DNA from: Treponema sp. UBA1226
GTDB taxonomy: Bacteria; Spirochaetota; Spirochaetia; Treponematales; Treponemataceae
NCBI GenBank assembly: GCA_002309195.1
Contig: DBWY01000004.1
Location: 89,295-153,294, forward strand
Reading direction: 5' to 3'
DNA length: 64,000 bases
Below the pieces are notes generated by a model that searched no databases, was not told the DNA's origin, and saw nothing but the letters and a program-made list of their open reading frames with translations. Each line of letters opens with the position of its first letter. Within the stretch, counting starts at the first letter, position 1. The position numbers were made by a program, and so were the translations under genes. This document shows, piece by piece, positions 28,677-37,832 of the stretch.

Positions 28677-29753
28677 ATGAAAAATAAGAAAAATATTTCC
28701 ATAGCAACAATAATTGTTTTTGTTGCATTTTTAGCATATATCATACTCTGCTATAAACCTCTTTCTACAGAATTACAGCTCACTCCCCAGTGGACCACAG
28801 AAATCAAACAGGAAAATGTAAACCCTAAAAGCTCGCTTAAAGTTCTGCCGTTCAGGCTGGGACAGAATACAGGCTATTTTACACACGAAGGAAAAATCGC
28901 CCTTCTCCATAATTTTGAATACAAAGCAAGCATCTGCTCCGATTTTTTCTGCTCATACATGCAGGATTCAAGGGAAGTTCAGATAATGAACCCCGAAGGC
29001 GAGACAATCGGAACTATAAAAGGCGGCGGATTTCCTTATCTTACCGAAGGAAAGATCTTTTTAATGCTCCCGGGTGGCGCAGGTTTTGAGCTCAGGGACC
29101 TTAATGACAATACCCTTGCCCGATATGAAAACACAAGCCCGATTACAGCCTTTAATTCAAGCCCGATGGGAACAGTTGCAGGCTTTGCAGACGGCTCATT
29201 ATACGTTTTTAACGAAAAATTTGACCTTATCGACCGTCTCGAACCGGGCGGAAGCGACTATCCGACCATTTTAGGTGCAAATATAAGCTCAAACGGCAAT
29301 TATTTTGCATGCGTCACAGGTCAGAATAAGCAGCGCTTTATCCTTTACAAGGTCGAAAACTACCATAATAAGCCGATTTTCCATCATTATCTCAACAATA
29401 GTATAGTAAACCAAACCCTTGTTGCATTCACTAAAGACGAATCAAAAGTCTACTATAACGACGCGACAGGGCTTGGAATCGTAGACACCTCGACATGTAA
29501 ATACAGCCATATCGATATTCCGGGCCGTATTCTTGACATCCGCGAGTCTCCGGTTGCAAAAAGCGTTTTTGTACTTTCAAAAGAAAAAGACACAGTAAAC
29601 AGCAAATATACAGTTTCTGTAATTGAACAGCAGAAATATAAAACGGGAAGTTTTTCATTCAACGCAAATTCTGCATTTATCCTTACAGATGAGAATGCAC
29701 TTTTTATCGGAAAAGATGATAAAATTTCAAAGCTTATAATTTCAAAAGAGTAA
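28677..29753 (+). CDS. Membrane-anchored beta-propeller-like protein
   Basis: A 358-aa protein with an N-terminal signal anchor (about residues 7-25) and a periplasmic domain made of short beta-strand repeats such as GTVAGFADGSLYVFNEKFDLI and SSNGNYFACVTGQNKQRFILYKV, resembling WD40/YVTN propellers. No catalytic motif is visible. It is 14 bases upstream of a LytM-like gene with a good ribosome site, so the two likely act together in the envelope, perhaps as a scaffold. Not recognised as a named protein. Confidence 0.7.
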   Translation: MKNKKNISIATIIVFVAFLAYIILCYKPLSTELQLTPQWTTEIKQENVNPKSSLKVLPFRLGQNTGYFTHEGKIALLHNFEYKASICSDFFCSYMQDSREVQIMNPEGETIGTIKGGGFPYLTEGKIFLMLPGGAGFELRDLNDNTLARYENTSPITAFNSSPMGTVAGFADGSLYVFNEKFDLIDRLEPGGSDYPTILGANISSNGNYFACVTGQNKQRFILYKVENYHNKPIFHHYLNNSIVNQTLVAFTKDESKVYYNDATGLGIVDTSTCKYSHIDIPGRILDIRESPVAKSVFVLSKEKDTVNSKYTVSVIEQQKYKTGSFSFNANSAFILTDENALFIGKDDKISKLIISKE

Positions 29754-29767
29754 ACGGGAGAGAGAAT

Positions 29768-30649
29768 ATGAAGCTGAATAAAATCAAAAAACTGCCGCTT
29801 TTCGCAATAATCGCTTGTGCCTGTCTTTTTCCGCTGTTTACTTTTGAGTGGCCGCAGGAAAATGTCTCTGCAGATAAATTCTTTTCGTTCTTCGGTCAGA
29901 AACGCGAGTCAACGATTTCAAACTCGCTCATATTTTCTGAATCCGAAATGGCAAAATCAACCGACAACGGAATTGTAACTACAATCATCACCGAACACGA
30001 AGACGGCTTTAACTGGTTTGAGTCAACACTCGGAACAGCAGTAATCGTTTCCCACGAAGACTCGCTTATGACAATTTATGCAAACCTCGACACAGAAGAA
30101 CTTAATCCTGAACTCATAAAAAATCCAGAAGTCACAGCCGGAACAAATTTATCAACGACAGGAAATTCTGCATGGCAGGAAAGTCAGTCATTCCTTGAGT
30201 TCCAGATTGTAGATACAAAAAACAAAAAATATGTAAACCCTCTTATCCTCATGCCGCGCATAGGAAAAGAAGAAACACTTACCCTCACAGGAATTTCTCT
30301 TCAGAATAAATTCGGAAAATTCTACGAGCTTGATACACAGAAAAATATTCCTGCAGGTTTCTACAAAGTATTCAGAAAAAGACAGTCAAAAGCTGTTCCA
30401 TATAAAACTTCTGTTCTCGTAAACGGAGCAGAATCAGAACGTCTTTCTTTTGATACACTCAAGCAGGAAGAAAATCAGCTTGCAGTAGAAAGCCAGTCTT
30501 ACTACATAGCATCAGAACTTTATCCGAATGACGAAATCATGCTCATGGGAGAAATATATCTTCCTCATGGTAAAGATACAATTTCTCTTCTCATAACAGA
30601 TTTTTCGGGTATCGAAAAATCAAGAATATACAATGTGACGGTATACTGA
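29768..30649 (+). CDS. Degenerate LytM/M23-domain envelope protein
   Basis: A 293-aa exported protein (hydrophobic segment about residues 8-26). Around residues 85-165 it has a LytM/M23 fold signature: VIVSHEDSLMTIYANLD, VTAGTNLSTTGNS and FLEFQIVDTKNKKYVNPL. The zinc site is incomplete: the usual HLHFE motif reads FLEFQ, so peptidase activity is doubtful; like EnvC or NlpD it may instead activate or position an amidase. The C-terminal 120 residues look like a beta-sandwich. Lies between the propeller gene and a phosphohexomutase gene. Confidence 0.72.
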   Translation: MKLNKIKKLPLFAIIACACLFPLFTFEWPQENVSADKFFSFFGQKRESTISNSLIFSESEMAKSTDNGIVTTIITEHEDGFNWFESTLGTAVIVSHEDSLMTIYANLDTEELNPELIKNPEVTAGTNLSTTGNSAWQESQSFLEFQIVDTKNKKYVNPLILMPRIGKEETLTLTGISLQNKFGKFYELDTQKNIPAGFYKVFRKRQSKAVPYKTSVLVNGAESERLSFDTLKQEENQLAVESQSYYIASELYPNDEIMLMGEIYLPHGKDTISLLITDFSGIEKSRIYNVTVY

Positions 30650-30650
30650 T

Positions 30651-32468
30651 ATGAACGCAATAGATCACAACATGATTCTTTCTGCATCGGGCTGGAGAAA
30701 AATTTTTGCAGTCTCAAAAAACGAACAGGACAAAACACCGGAAATCGGAGAAGAAAATACATATTTAAGCTGTATTGCAGCTTATGTTTTTGCTGAATAC
30801 ATCAAAACCCGTTTTTCAAAAAAGACACCGACAATCGTTGTAGGAAACGACACTCGTCCTACAGGAACAAAAATTGCAGATGCAATAATAAAAACTCTTC
30901 TCAAAGAAAAGACTGTCGTAAAATATATCGGCATTACTGCTGCACCAGAAATCATGGCATATTCAAAACTCTTTGATGGTTTTATCTACATCTCTGCAAG
31001 CCACAACCCTATCGGCCACAACGGAATTAAATTTGGTCTTAATGACGGTGGCGTTCTTGATGCCCAGGAAAATGCAAAACTCATAGAAGAGTTCAATTTA
31101 AAATGCCGCGACACAAACTTCCTCGAAAAAATCGAAAAAAAATATCTTTCTGTAGCAGGAACAGAATTAGACTGGGTTTATTCTGAATCTGTCTCAACAA
31201 AATCAGAAGCACTTGCAACATACAGCGCATTTTCTAAAAATGTAATTTCATCACTTGCAGGACTTCCTGCACAGGAAAGTTTCTTTAACAAATTAAAAGA
31301 AAATATCAAAAAAAATCCTGTCGGTATTGTATGCGACATGAACGGTTCTGCAAGAACACTTTCCATCGACAAAACATTCTTTGCAGAAAACAACATAAAC
31401 TTTTATCCGTTTAACGATATCCCAGGACAGATTGTTCACGAAATAATTCCAGAACCAGAAAACCTTGTTCACTGCGCGCGCCGTATGGAAGAACTGCAGT
31501 CACAGGGAAAGACTGACGCAATCTTAGGCTATATGCCTGACTGCGACGGCGACAGGGGAAACATCGTTTACTGGAATAATAAAACAAAGAAAGCAGAAAT
31601 ATTAAAGGCACAGGAAGTCTTTTCTCTTTCTGTCCTTGCAGAACTTGCATTTTCTCACTGGCTTAACGAAAACAACAAGGACTATAAGCCTGCCGTCGCA
31701 GTAAACTGCCCTACTTCAATGCGCATAAACGAAATCGCAGACTGCTTTAACGCAAAAGTTTTCCGGGGCGAAGTTGGAGAAGCAAACGTCGTAAATACGG
31801 CGCGCCTTGCCCGTAAACAGGGATACACAGTCCGCATCTTAGGTGAAGGCTCAAACGGCGGAACAATAACCTTCCCGTCGAGCGTGCGCGACCCTATAAA
31901 CACGATTTTTGCATTCATAAAACTCCTTACAATCCGTGACGAAGTTTCTAAAGACGCAAAAATAAAGAGCGGCCTCTTTCACATCTGGTGCACTCTTTCA
32001 GGGCAGGAAGAAAAATATAAAGAAGATTTTTCACTTTGTGATATAATGGAAACACTGCCGCGCTACACTACGACGGGAGTTTCTGAACGGCGCGCCGTCT
32101 TAAAGATTAATACAGAAGATCACGCCGTCCTCAAAGGAAAATTTCAGAAAGTATTTGAAAAGTCATGGAGCGAAGGCGCTTCTGGCTTATTGAATAAATA
32201 CGGCATTTCGTCATATAAATGTATATTGACGAACGGCACGACTGAACGCGAAGAAAAAGATGATTTTTCTAAAAGCGGTAAAGGTGGTTTAAAAATTCAG
32301 CTTTACGAAAAAGATGCACAAAAACCTGCATCCTTTATATGGATGAGAGGCTCTGGAACAGAAAGCGTTTTCCGCATCATGTGCGACGTAAAGGGTGACA
32401 ACACCGAAAAAGAAAAAGAACTTCTTGAGTGGGAAACAAAGCTCATTTTAGAAGCAGATAATATGTAA
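30651..32468 (+). CDS. Phosphoglucomutase/phosphomannomutase family protein
   Basis: A 605-aa alpha-D-phosphohexomutase. The phospho-Ser loop is SASHNPIGHNGIKFG (near residue 117), the metal loop is DCDGDRGN, the sugar-binding loop is degenerate (GEGSNGGTI instead of GEESGG), and the phosphate loop is RGSGTES instead of RPSGTEP. It is longer than typical family members and differs clearly from the second mutase that follows 46 bases downstream. Substrate specificity is unclear. The ATG is just after the preceding stop, so translation is probably coupled. Confidence 0.82.
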   Translation: MNAIDHNMILSASGWRKIFAVSKNEQDKTPEIGEENTYLSCIAAYVFAEYIKTRFSKKTPTIVVGNDTRPTGTKIADAIIKTLLKEKTVVKYIGITAAPEIMAYSKLFDGFIYISASHNPIGHNGIKFGLNDGGVLDAQENAKLIEEFNLKCRDTNFLEKIEKKYLSVAGTELDWVYSESVSTKSEALATYSAFSKNVISSLAGLPAQESFFNKLKENIKKNPVGIVCDMNGSARTLSIDKTFFAENNINFYPFNDIPGQIVHEIIPEPENLVHCARRMEELQSQGKTDAILGYMPDCDGDRGNIVYWNNKTKKAEILKAQEVFSLSVLAELAFSHWLNENNKDYKPAVAVNCPTSMRINEIADCFNAKVFRGEVGEANVVNTARLARKQGYTVRILGEGSNGGTITFPSSVRDPINTIFAFIKLLTIRDEVSKDAKIKSGLFHIWCTLSGQEEKYKEDFSLCDIMETLPRYTTTGVSERRAVLKINTEDHAVLKGKFQKVFEKSWSEGASGLLNKYGISSYKCILTNGTTEREEKDDFSKSGKGGLKIQLYEKDAQKPASFIWMRGSGTESVFRIMCDVKGDNTEKEKELLEWETKLILEADNM

Positions 32469-32514
32469 ATAACCCGGGCAACCGGACAAGCTATATTCAT
32501 AAGGAGAAACTATC

Positions 32515-34296
32515 ATGGAAAAAGAAGAAATCTTAAAAAGAGCAAAAGATTATATTGCAAACGAAAAAGATGAACGCTTCAGCAAAGAAGTTGAAGAATT
32601 AATAGCAAAAGAAGACTGGACAGAACTCGAAGACAGATTCTACCAGACACTCGAGTTTGGTACAGGTGGACTTCGCGGTATTATGGGTGGCGGAACAAAC
32701 CGCATGAACACACTCGAAATAAACCAGGCAACACAGGGACTTGCAAACTATGTAATCAAAGCATTCCCGGAAAAAGCAAAGAACGGAACATTGAGCGCAG
32801 TTGTTGCATACGACAGTCGTCTTAATTCTGACGTATTTGCAGAAGCAACAGCTTTAATATTTGCCGCAAACGGAATCAAAGCATATCTTTTCTCTGGTCT
32901 TCGTCCTACTCCGGAGCTTTCATTTGCAATCCGCGAACTTAAGGCAGACACAGGTGTTGTAGTAACAGCATCACACAACCCGAGAATGTACAACGGATAC
33001 AAAGCATACTGGAACGATGGTGCACAGGTTATCGAACCGCACGATGTCGGAATCATCAAAGAAGTAAATGCAGTAAAAGAAGTTAAGACAATTTCTAAAG
33101 ACGAAGCTCTTAAAAACGGAACATTAAAAATAATCGACAAAGAAATCGATGAAAAATTCTGGGCAATGTGTAAAGCACAGCTTTTCCGCCCTGAACTCAT
33201 AAAAGAAAAAGCAGGCGAAGTAAAAATCGTTTACACACCGCTTCATGGAACAGGTGCAATGCATGTAGAAAAAGTTCTCGGTGATCTTGGACTTAAAGTA
33301 ATTACAGTTCCACAGCAGAGAGAACCAGACGGCAACTTCCCTACTGTAGAAAAACCAAACCCGGAAGAAAAACCAGCTTTAACTTTAGCAGTTGAACTCG
33401 GTAAAAAAGAAAAAGCAGACTGTGTAATGGCAACTGACCCTGACTCTGACCGCTTTGGAACTGCATTCCCTGATGCAAACGGAGAATGGGTTCTTCTTTC
33501 TGGAAACCAGATGGGAGCTCTCTTAATTGAATACGTTCTCATGAGCCGCAAGGAACTTGGAACAATGCCTGCAGATCCTGTTGTAGTACGTTCAATCGTA
33601 ACAAGTCCGTTTGGAGATGCAATCTGTAAAAAGTTCGGTGTTCGCATGGTTGAATGTCTTACAGGATTTAAATGGATTGCAGCTGTAGAAGCAAAGATGG
33701 AAGCAGAAAAGACAGGCGACTACGTATTTGGTCTTGAAGAAAGCTACGGATACAAAGTGGAAAAAGAAGTAATGGATAAAGACGGTGTAAGCGCCGCTGC
33801 TCTCTGTGCAGAAATGACACTTTACTGGAGATCAAAAGGCAAGAGCCTTCTTGAACACCTTAACGACATGTATAAAGAATACGGCTACTTTGAAGACCGT
33901 GCAATAAGCCAGAACTTCCCGGGCTCTTCTGGAAAAGAAGTTATGGCAGGCATCATGACAAAACTCCGCACAGAAGGTCTTAAAACCCTCGGTGGAAAGA
34001 CAGTTACATCTATCCGCGATGTTCAGAACTCTGTTGTATTCAACCCAGCAAATCCTTCTGACAAAAAGGCACTTAACCTTCCAAAGAGCAACGTACTTCA
34101 GTTCTTCCTTGACGGCGGTACAATCGTAAGTGCACGTCCTTCTGGAACAGAGCCAAAAATCAAGTTCTATATCAACAGCTGTACTCCTCTCGAAGGAAAC
34201 TGCGACAAGTGCCTCGCTGCTGCAAAACATAAAGCAGGAACTCTCTGCGATGCAATCGAAAAAGAAATCAAATCTATTCTCGAAGCTGCAAAGTAA
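32515..34296 (+). CDS. Phosphoglucomutase (PgcA/Pgm2 type)
   Basis: A 593-aa alpha-D-phosphohexomutase interconverting hexose 1- and 6-phosphates. Canonical loops are all present: TASHNPRMYNGYKAYW, DPDSDRFG, GLEESYGY and RPSGTEPKIKFY. The N-terminus FGTGGLRGIMGGGTNRMN is typical of PgcA-like enzymes. A strong AAGGAG site precedes the ATG, and codon use looks like that of a highly expressed gene. It presumably feeds glycogen, nucleotide-sugar and glycolytic pools. Confidence 0.92.
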   Translation: MEKEEILKRAKDYIANEKDERFSKEVEELIAKEDWTELEDRFYQTLEFGTGGLRGIMGGGTNRMNTLEINQATQGLANYVIKAFPEKAKNGTLSAVVAYDSRLNSDVFAEATALIFAANGIKAYLFSGLRPTPELSFAIRELKADTGVVVTASHNPRMYNGYKAYWNDGAQVIEPHDVGIIKEVNAVKEVKTISKDEALKNGTLKIIDKEIDEKFWAMCKAQLFRPELIKEKAGEVKIVYTPLHGTGAMHVEKVLGDLGLKVITVPQQREPDGNFPTVEKPNPEEKPALTLAVELGKKEKADCVMATDPDSDRFGTAFPDANGEWVLLSGNQMGALLIEYVLMSRKELGTMPADPVVVRSIVTSPFGDAICKKFGVRMVECLTGFKWIAAVEAKMEAEKTGDYVFGLEESYGYKVEKEVMDKDGVSAAALCAEMTLYWRSKGKSLLEHLNDMYKEYGYFEDRAISQNFPGSSGKEVMAGIMTKLRTEGLKTLGGKTVTSIRDVQNSVVFNPANPSDKKALNLPKSNVLQFFLDGGTIVSARPSGTEPKIKFYINSCTPLEGNCDKCLAAAKHKAGTLCDAIEKEIKSILEAAK

Positions 34297-34311
34297 GGCA
34301 TAAGTCATAAA

Positions 34312-34890
34312 ATGGCAAATAAGATAATCGATGATTTTAGAAAACTCCAGATTCTTTTAGATTCTGGAGCAAGCTTTATAGCCTTTGACACAGAGACAAC
34401 GGGACTAAAACCTGACACAGACCGCATAATCGAAATCGGGGCTGTAAAGTTTGACAAAAACGGAATCATAGATAAATTCGAAACTCTCGTAAATCCTCAG
34501 AAATCAATTCCTGCAGAATGCACGGCGATAAATCATATCACAAATGAAATGATAAAAGACGCGCCGCTTTCTAAAGATGCGCTTAAAGATTTTGTTGAAT
34601 TTATCAAAGACGGAATTTTAATTGCGCATAACGCGGGATTTGACTTAGGATTTTTAAATGAAGAATGCGAACGCGCAAAACTTTCTGAGACAAAAAATAA
34701 AGCCCTGGACACACTTACACTCGTGCGCTGGGCCTATCCTCTCTTAGGAAAATATAACCTCCAGCTTATGGCACGCCTCATGAACATCGAAGTAAACGAT
34801 GCTCATAGAGCTTATGACGATGCGCGTGTCTGCATGGAAGTATTTTTAAAAACTGTAGAAGATACTAAATCTGTTCAAAAGCGCGCCTAA
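34312..34890 (+). CDS. DnaQ-like 3'-5' exonuclease
   Basis: A 192-aa DEDDh exonuclease: Exo I FDTETTGL, Exo II AHNAGFDLGFLNEE, and Exo III HRAYDDARVCMEV. The length matches a stand-alone proofreading subunit (epsilon-like) or a PolC-type exonuclease. It follows the mutase gene by 15 bases and converges on the LysM gene with only about 20 bases between stops; no terminator is visible there. Confidence 0.87.
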   Translation: MANKIIDDFRKLQILLDSGASFIAFDTETTGLKPDTDRIIEIGAVKFDKNGIIDKFETLVNPQKSIPAECTAINHITNEMIKDAPLSKDALKDFVEFIKDGILIAHNAGFDLGFLNEECERAKLSETKNKALDTLTLVRWAYPLLGKYNLQLMARLMNIEVNDAHRAYDDARVCMEVFLKTVEDTKSVQKRA

Positions 34891-34909
34891 CACAGAGATT
34901 TGCCAGATT

Positions 34910-35752
34910 CTATCCGCGTGGTGCTTTAGCAGGATCTATGTATTCTCCGTTCTGAATTACCATAAGCATGATGCCGTTTTTCTTACTCATTGCATCAACT
35001 CCGGCTTTTCCAAGAACATCACCAGATACTACATAAGTTCCCTTTTTAACCTTTATGGAACTCAAACCTGTGTAAGCATATACAAGTCCTGTCATCGACT
35101 GAACAAATACAACTTCACCAAATCCACGGTAGGTTCCTGTAAACATAACAGTTCCAGAACGGATATTAACTACATTTTCCTTTGACGAAGATGTAAGCTG
35201 AACACCGCTTACCTTTCCTTTTACATAAGTAACGGTCGGATTTTTTACAGGCCAGTTTAAGCCCGGGTCAGTATTTTTTGTAGTATATTTTTTAGGATCA
35301 ATTTCTGCTATATCAACGACAGAAGCCTGCTGGCTTGCAGGAACTTTAATCTTCTGTCCGGCTTTTATTACATCACCAGAATTAAGGCCGTTCATTGCAT
35401 AGAGCTCTGCAACCTTAATGTCGTATTTTCTTGCAATTCCGTATAAAGTATCACCTTTCTGAACGGTATAAGACTGTGTTTTTCCTGCTACCTTTGACTG
35501 AGACTGGTTGCTCGAAAGAGTTACTGCATTTTCGATATCTGCAGTAGGGATTACAAGGCGCTGGCCTGCTTTAATTACGTCTTTTTCTGACAGGTTATTT
35601 GCCGTACGAAGCTCAGAAATAGTAAGCTGGTACTTTTTTCCGATTGAGTAAAGGGTCTCGCCCTTCTGTACAAGATGGCTTGTATCTGCAAAAGCGCACG
35701 AAAGCGCTGCAAGAGAAATTATTAAAAAATGCTTTTTTAGAAATTTACACAT
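34910..35752 (-). CDS. LysM protein with degenerate M23 domain
   Basis: A 280-aa exported protein. The signal peptide ends near SCAFA (about residue 22). Two LysM domains follow (HLVQKGETLYSIGKKYQLT and SYTVQKGDTLYGIARKYDI), which bind peptidoglycan. The C-terminal half resembles an M23/LytM domain (GTVMFTGTYRGFGEVVFVQ, KKGTYVVSGDVLGKAG, NGEYIDPAKAPRG), but metal-binding His residues are absent (MLMVIQ instead of HLHFEV). This fits an NlpD/EnvC-like regulator of cell separation rather than a hydrolase. Confidence 0.83.
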   Translation of the reverse strand: MCKFLKKHFLIISLAALSCAFADTSHLVQKGETLYSIGKKYQLTISELRTANNLSEKDVIKAGQRLVIPTADIENAVTLSSNQSQSKVAGKTQSYTVQKGDTLYGIARKYDIKVAELYAMNGLNSGDVIKAGQKIKVPASQQASVVDIAEIDPKKYTTKNTDPGLNWPVKNPTVTYVKGKVSGVQLTSSSKENVVNIRSGTVMFTGTYRGFGEVVFVQSMTGLVYAYTGLSSIKVKKGTYVVSGDVLGKAGVDAMSKKNGIMLMVIQNGEYIDPAKAPRG

Positions 35753-35761
35753 ACTCTATCA

Positions 35762-35769
35762 TTATCGGC
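35762..35769 (-). promoter_or_regulatory. Sigma-28-like -10 box before the LysM gene
   Basis: GCCGATAA on the minus strand is an exact match to the FliA/sigma-28 -10 consensus, ending 9 bases before the ATG. The -35 region 15 bases upstream does not contain TAAA, so the assignment is weak; as a sigma-70 -10 it would read GATAAT. Confidence 0.35.
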
Positions 35770-35834
35770 AGAAATCTTCATAAAATAAGCAGGAAATTGA
35801 ACAAATTTTAAGCTCCATCACCCTCCCTATCCTA

Positions 35835-35863
35835 TAGACACTAAACATTTTTTCCTATATAAT
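35835..35863 (+). promoter_or_regulatory. infC operon promoter
   Basis: TAGACA (35835-35840), 17-base spacer, TATAAT (35858-35863). It predicts a leader of about 47 bases ending in AGGAGG before the TTG start of infC, so this unit is translated in the conventional way. Confidence 0.7.
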
Positions 35864-35916
35864 CATTCAATACGCTAAATTACATGTGTGTTTTTTTACA
35901 GACACTAGGAGGATAG

Positions 35917-36438
35917 TTGGTAGACAATAAGGGAACACGAATTAATGAACAGATTCGTGTAAGAGAAGTTAGACTTATAGACGACGAGGGCGAACAGAAA
36001 GGCATTGTGCCTATTCAGGAAGCACTCAAAATGGCTAAAGAACGGGAACTTGACCTTGTTGAAGTAGCGCCGACAGCGAATCCGCCTGTTTGTAAAATAC
36101 TCGATTTCGGGAAATACCGTTTCGAACAAGAGAAAAAACTCCGTGACTCTAAACGAAACCAGAAGGTATTAAAAGTAAAAGAAATCAGGATGCAGCCAAA
36201 AATCGGTACTGGCGATCTTGATACGAAAGCTAAGCATGTACAGGAATTCTTAGACGAGGGTGCAAAGGTAAAAGTAACGGTACGCTTTCGCGGAAGAGAA
36301 CTTGCCCACACAGAACTCGGATATGATGTTCTTAAGGAAGTTACAAACAGGCTTACTTCGGCGTATGTCATTGAAAAACCTGCCGCAATGGAAGGAAAGT
36401 TCATGTCAATGACGCTATCAGCAAAAGCCAAAAGTTAA
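35917..36438 (+). CDS. infC: Translation initiation factor IF-3
   Basis: Binds the 30S subunit and checks start-codon pairing (173 aa). It has the N-terminal [14 protein letters not shown] motif, the linker region and the C-terminal domain ([21 protein letters not shown]). The start codon is TTG with AGGAGG ideally placed; infC genes commonly use non-AUG starts (AUU in E. coli) so IF-3 can repress its own translation, and the TTG may serve the same purpose here. First gene of infC-rpmI-rplT. Confidence 0.95.
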   Translation: MVDNKGTRINEQIRVREVRLIDDEGEQKGIVPIQEALKMAKERELDLVEVAPTANPPVCKILDFGKYRFEQEKKLRDSKRNQKVLKVKEIRMQPKIGTGDLDTKAKHVQEFLDEGAKVKVTVRFRGRELAHTELGYDVLKEVTNRLTSAYVIEKPAAMEGKFMSMTLSAKAKS

Positions 36439-36449
36439 GAGGTTTTACG

Positions 36450-36650
36450 ATGTCTAAAATGAAGACAAAGAAGAGCGCATCAAAACGCTTTTCGCTTACA
36501 GGTACTGGAAAAGTAAAGTACAAGAAGATGAACCTTCGTCATATTTTGACAAAGCGTTCTCCAAAGAGAAAAAGACAGCTTCGTGCTGCCGGAATCCTTG
36601 ATGAAGCAGATGCAAGAAAAGTTAGAAAGCAGATGCTTCCATACGGTTAA
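36450..36650 (+). CDS. rpmI: 50S ribosomal protein L35
   Basis: 66-aa basic ribosomal protein: KMKTKKSASKRFSLTGTGKVK near the N-terminus and MNLRHILTKRSPKRKRQLR in the middle, both characteristic of L35. A GAGG site precedes the ATG. It is located 11 bases after infC and 13 before rplT, the standard operon order. Confidence 0.95.
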   Translation: MSKMKTKKSASKRFSLTGTGKVKYKKMNLRHILTKRSPKRKRQLRAAGILDEADARKVRKQMLPYG

Positions 36651-36663
36651 TGAGGTGTAGAAA

Positions 36664-37023
36664 ATGGCTAGAGCAATAGATGGAACAAAAAGAAAGAACC
36701 GTCGTATAAAGATTCTTAAGCTCACAAAGGGCTTTAGAGGTCGCCGCGGAACAAACTTTAAAGCAGCAAAAGATGCAATGACAAAAGCATTGGATCATGC
36801 TTATGTTGACCGCCGTGATAAAAAAGGCAACTTCCGTGCATTGTGGATTGCTCGTATCAACGCAGCAGTTCGTGACGAAGGTTTGTCTTACTCACGCTTT
36901 ATTGACGGATGTAACAAAGCTGGCATTACAATTAACCGCAAAGCTTTGTCTAACATGGCTATCGAAGATCCAACAGCATTCAAAGCAGTTGTAGACGCTG
37001 CTAAGAACGCTCTTAAGGCATAA
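36664..37023 (+). CDS. rplT: 50S ribosomal protein L20
   Basis: 119-aa ribosomal protein needed for early 50S assembly. Typical sequence: [20 protein letters not shown] at the N-terminus and [20 protein letters not shown] further on. In E. coli and Bacillus, L20 represses its own operon; no clear L20-binding mimic was identified here. A TGAGGTG site precedes the ATG. Confidence 0.96.
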   Translation: MARAIDGTKRKNRRIKILKLTKGFRGRRGTNFKAAKDAMTKALDHAYVDRRDKKGNFRALWIARINAAVRDEGLSYSRFIDGCNKAGITINRKALSNMAIEDPTAFKAVVDAAKNALKA

Positions 37024-37026
37024 CAT

Positions 37027-37509
37027 ATGATTTCTTTCGATCAAGTACTTCTTTTGCAGAAAAAAGTAGAAAGTGCTGTACAAAAAATTGTAGAGCTAAA
37101 GTCAGAAAACGATGCTCTGCGCAGTAAATGTTCAGAGCTCACAAACGCGCTTTCTGAAAAAACGGAGTTACTTAATTCTTTTACTGCAGATGAACAAAAG
37201 ATCGAAAGTTCAATCAAAGATGCCTTAAACCAGCTCAATACGATTGAAGATACAATCGTTACACAGTCTGGTACAAAAGATGCAGCTGCTTCTAAAACAG
37301 AGCAGCCTGCATCTGCAGCGCAGCCATCTCCAAAAACAGAGCCAGCTGCAAAACCAGTAAATGCTGCACCAAAAGCACCTGCAGCACCCGTTTCAAATCC
37401 TGTATCCCCTGCCCCTGCAGAACCACAGCAGTCACTTGATATTTCTACAGACAAAGAAGAAACAAATTCAGAAGAAGAAACTGTAGAAGAAAAATTTGAT
37501 ATCTTTTAA
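37027..37509 (+). CDS. Coiled-coil protein next to zapA (possible ZapB-like)
   Basis: A 160-aa cytoplasmic protein. Residues about 5-80 form a predicted coiled coil (heptads in QVLLLQKKVESAVQKIVELK and ENDALRSKCSELTNALSEKT). The second half is low-complexity Ala/Pro/Ser/Glu. It starts 4 bases after the rplT stop and ends 3 bases before zapA. Size, coiled coil and partner gene suggest a ZapB-like division factor, but this is inference; the sequence alone does not prove it. Confidence 0.65.
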   Translation: MISFDQVLLLQKKVESAVQKIVELKSENDALRSKCSELTNALSEKTELLNSFTADEQKIESSIKDALNQLNTIEDTIVTQSGTKDAAASKTEQPASAAQPSPKTEPAAKPVNAAPKAPAAPVSNPVSPAPAEPQQSLDISTDKEETNSEEETVEEKFDIF

Positions 37510-37511
37510 TT

Positions 37512-37832
37512 ATGGGACTTTTAAAGATTGACGTTTTAGGTTCTTCATTTGCAATCCAGGCAAAAGAAGATGACGAATACCTTAAAAAACTCCTCAACTA
37601 TTACACACAGATAATCACAGAAATAGAGAAATCAGATCACCTTAAGGATCCTAAAAAAACAGCAATTCTTGCAGGCATCCTTCTTGTTGATGAACTATAT
37701 AAAGAAAAAGAACGCAATGCAAAACTTTTGCATGATTCGGACAATAAATACGCTCCAGAAGATAATCGCGACGACGACGAAATAAACTCCATTACAAGCG
37801 ATTTAATTTCCCAGATTGAACAGGTTCTATAA
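37512..37832 (+). CDS. zapA: Cell division protein ZapA
   Basis: A 106-aa ZapA-family protein that would bundle FtsZ filaments. The N-terminal beta/alpha head (LLKIDVLGSSFAIQAKEDDEYLKKLLNYY) and following helix (KTAILAGILLVDELYKEKER) fit the family. The gene directly follows the coiled-coil gene and ends one base before the DUF188 gene. No ribosome site is obvious; translation is probably coupled. Confidence 0.85.
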   Translation: MGLLKIDVLGSSFAIQAKEDDEYLKKLLNYYTQIITEIEKSDHLKDPKKTAILAGILLVDELYKEKERNAKLLHDSDNKYAPEDNRDDDEINSITSDLISQIEQVL

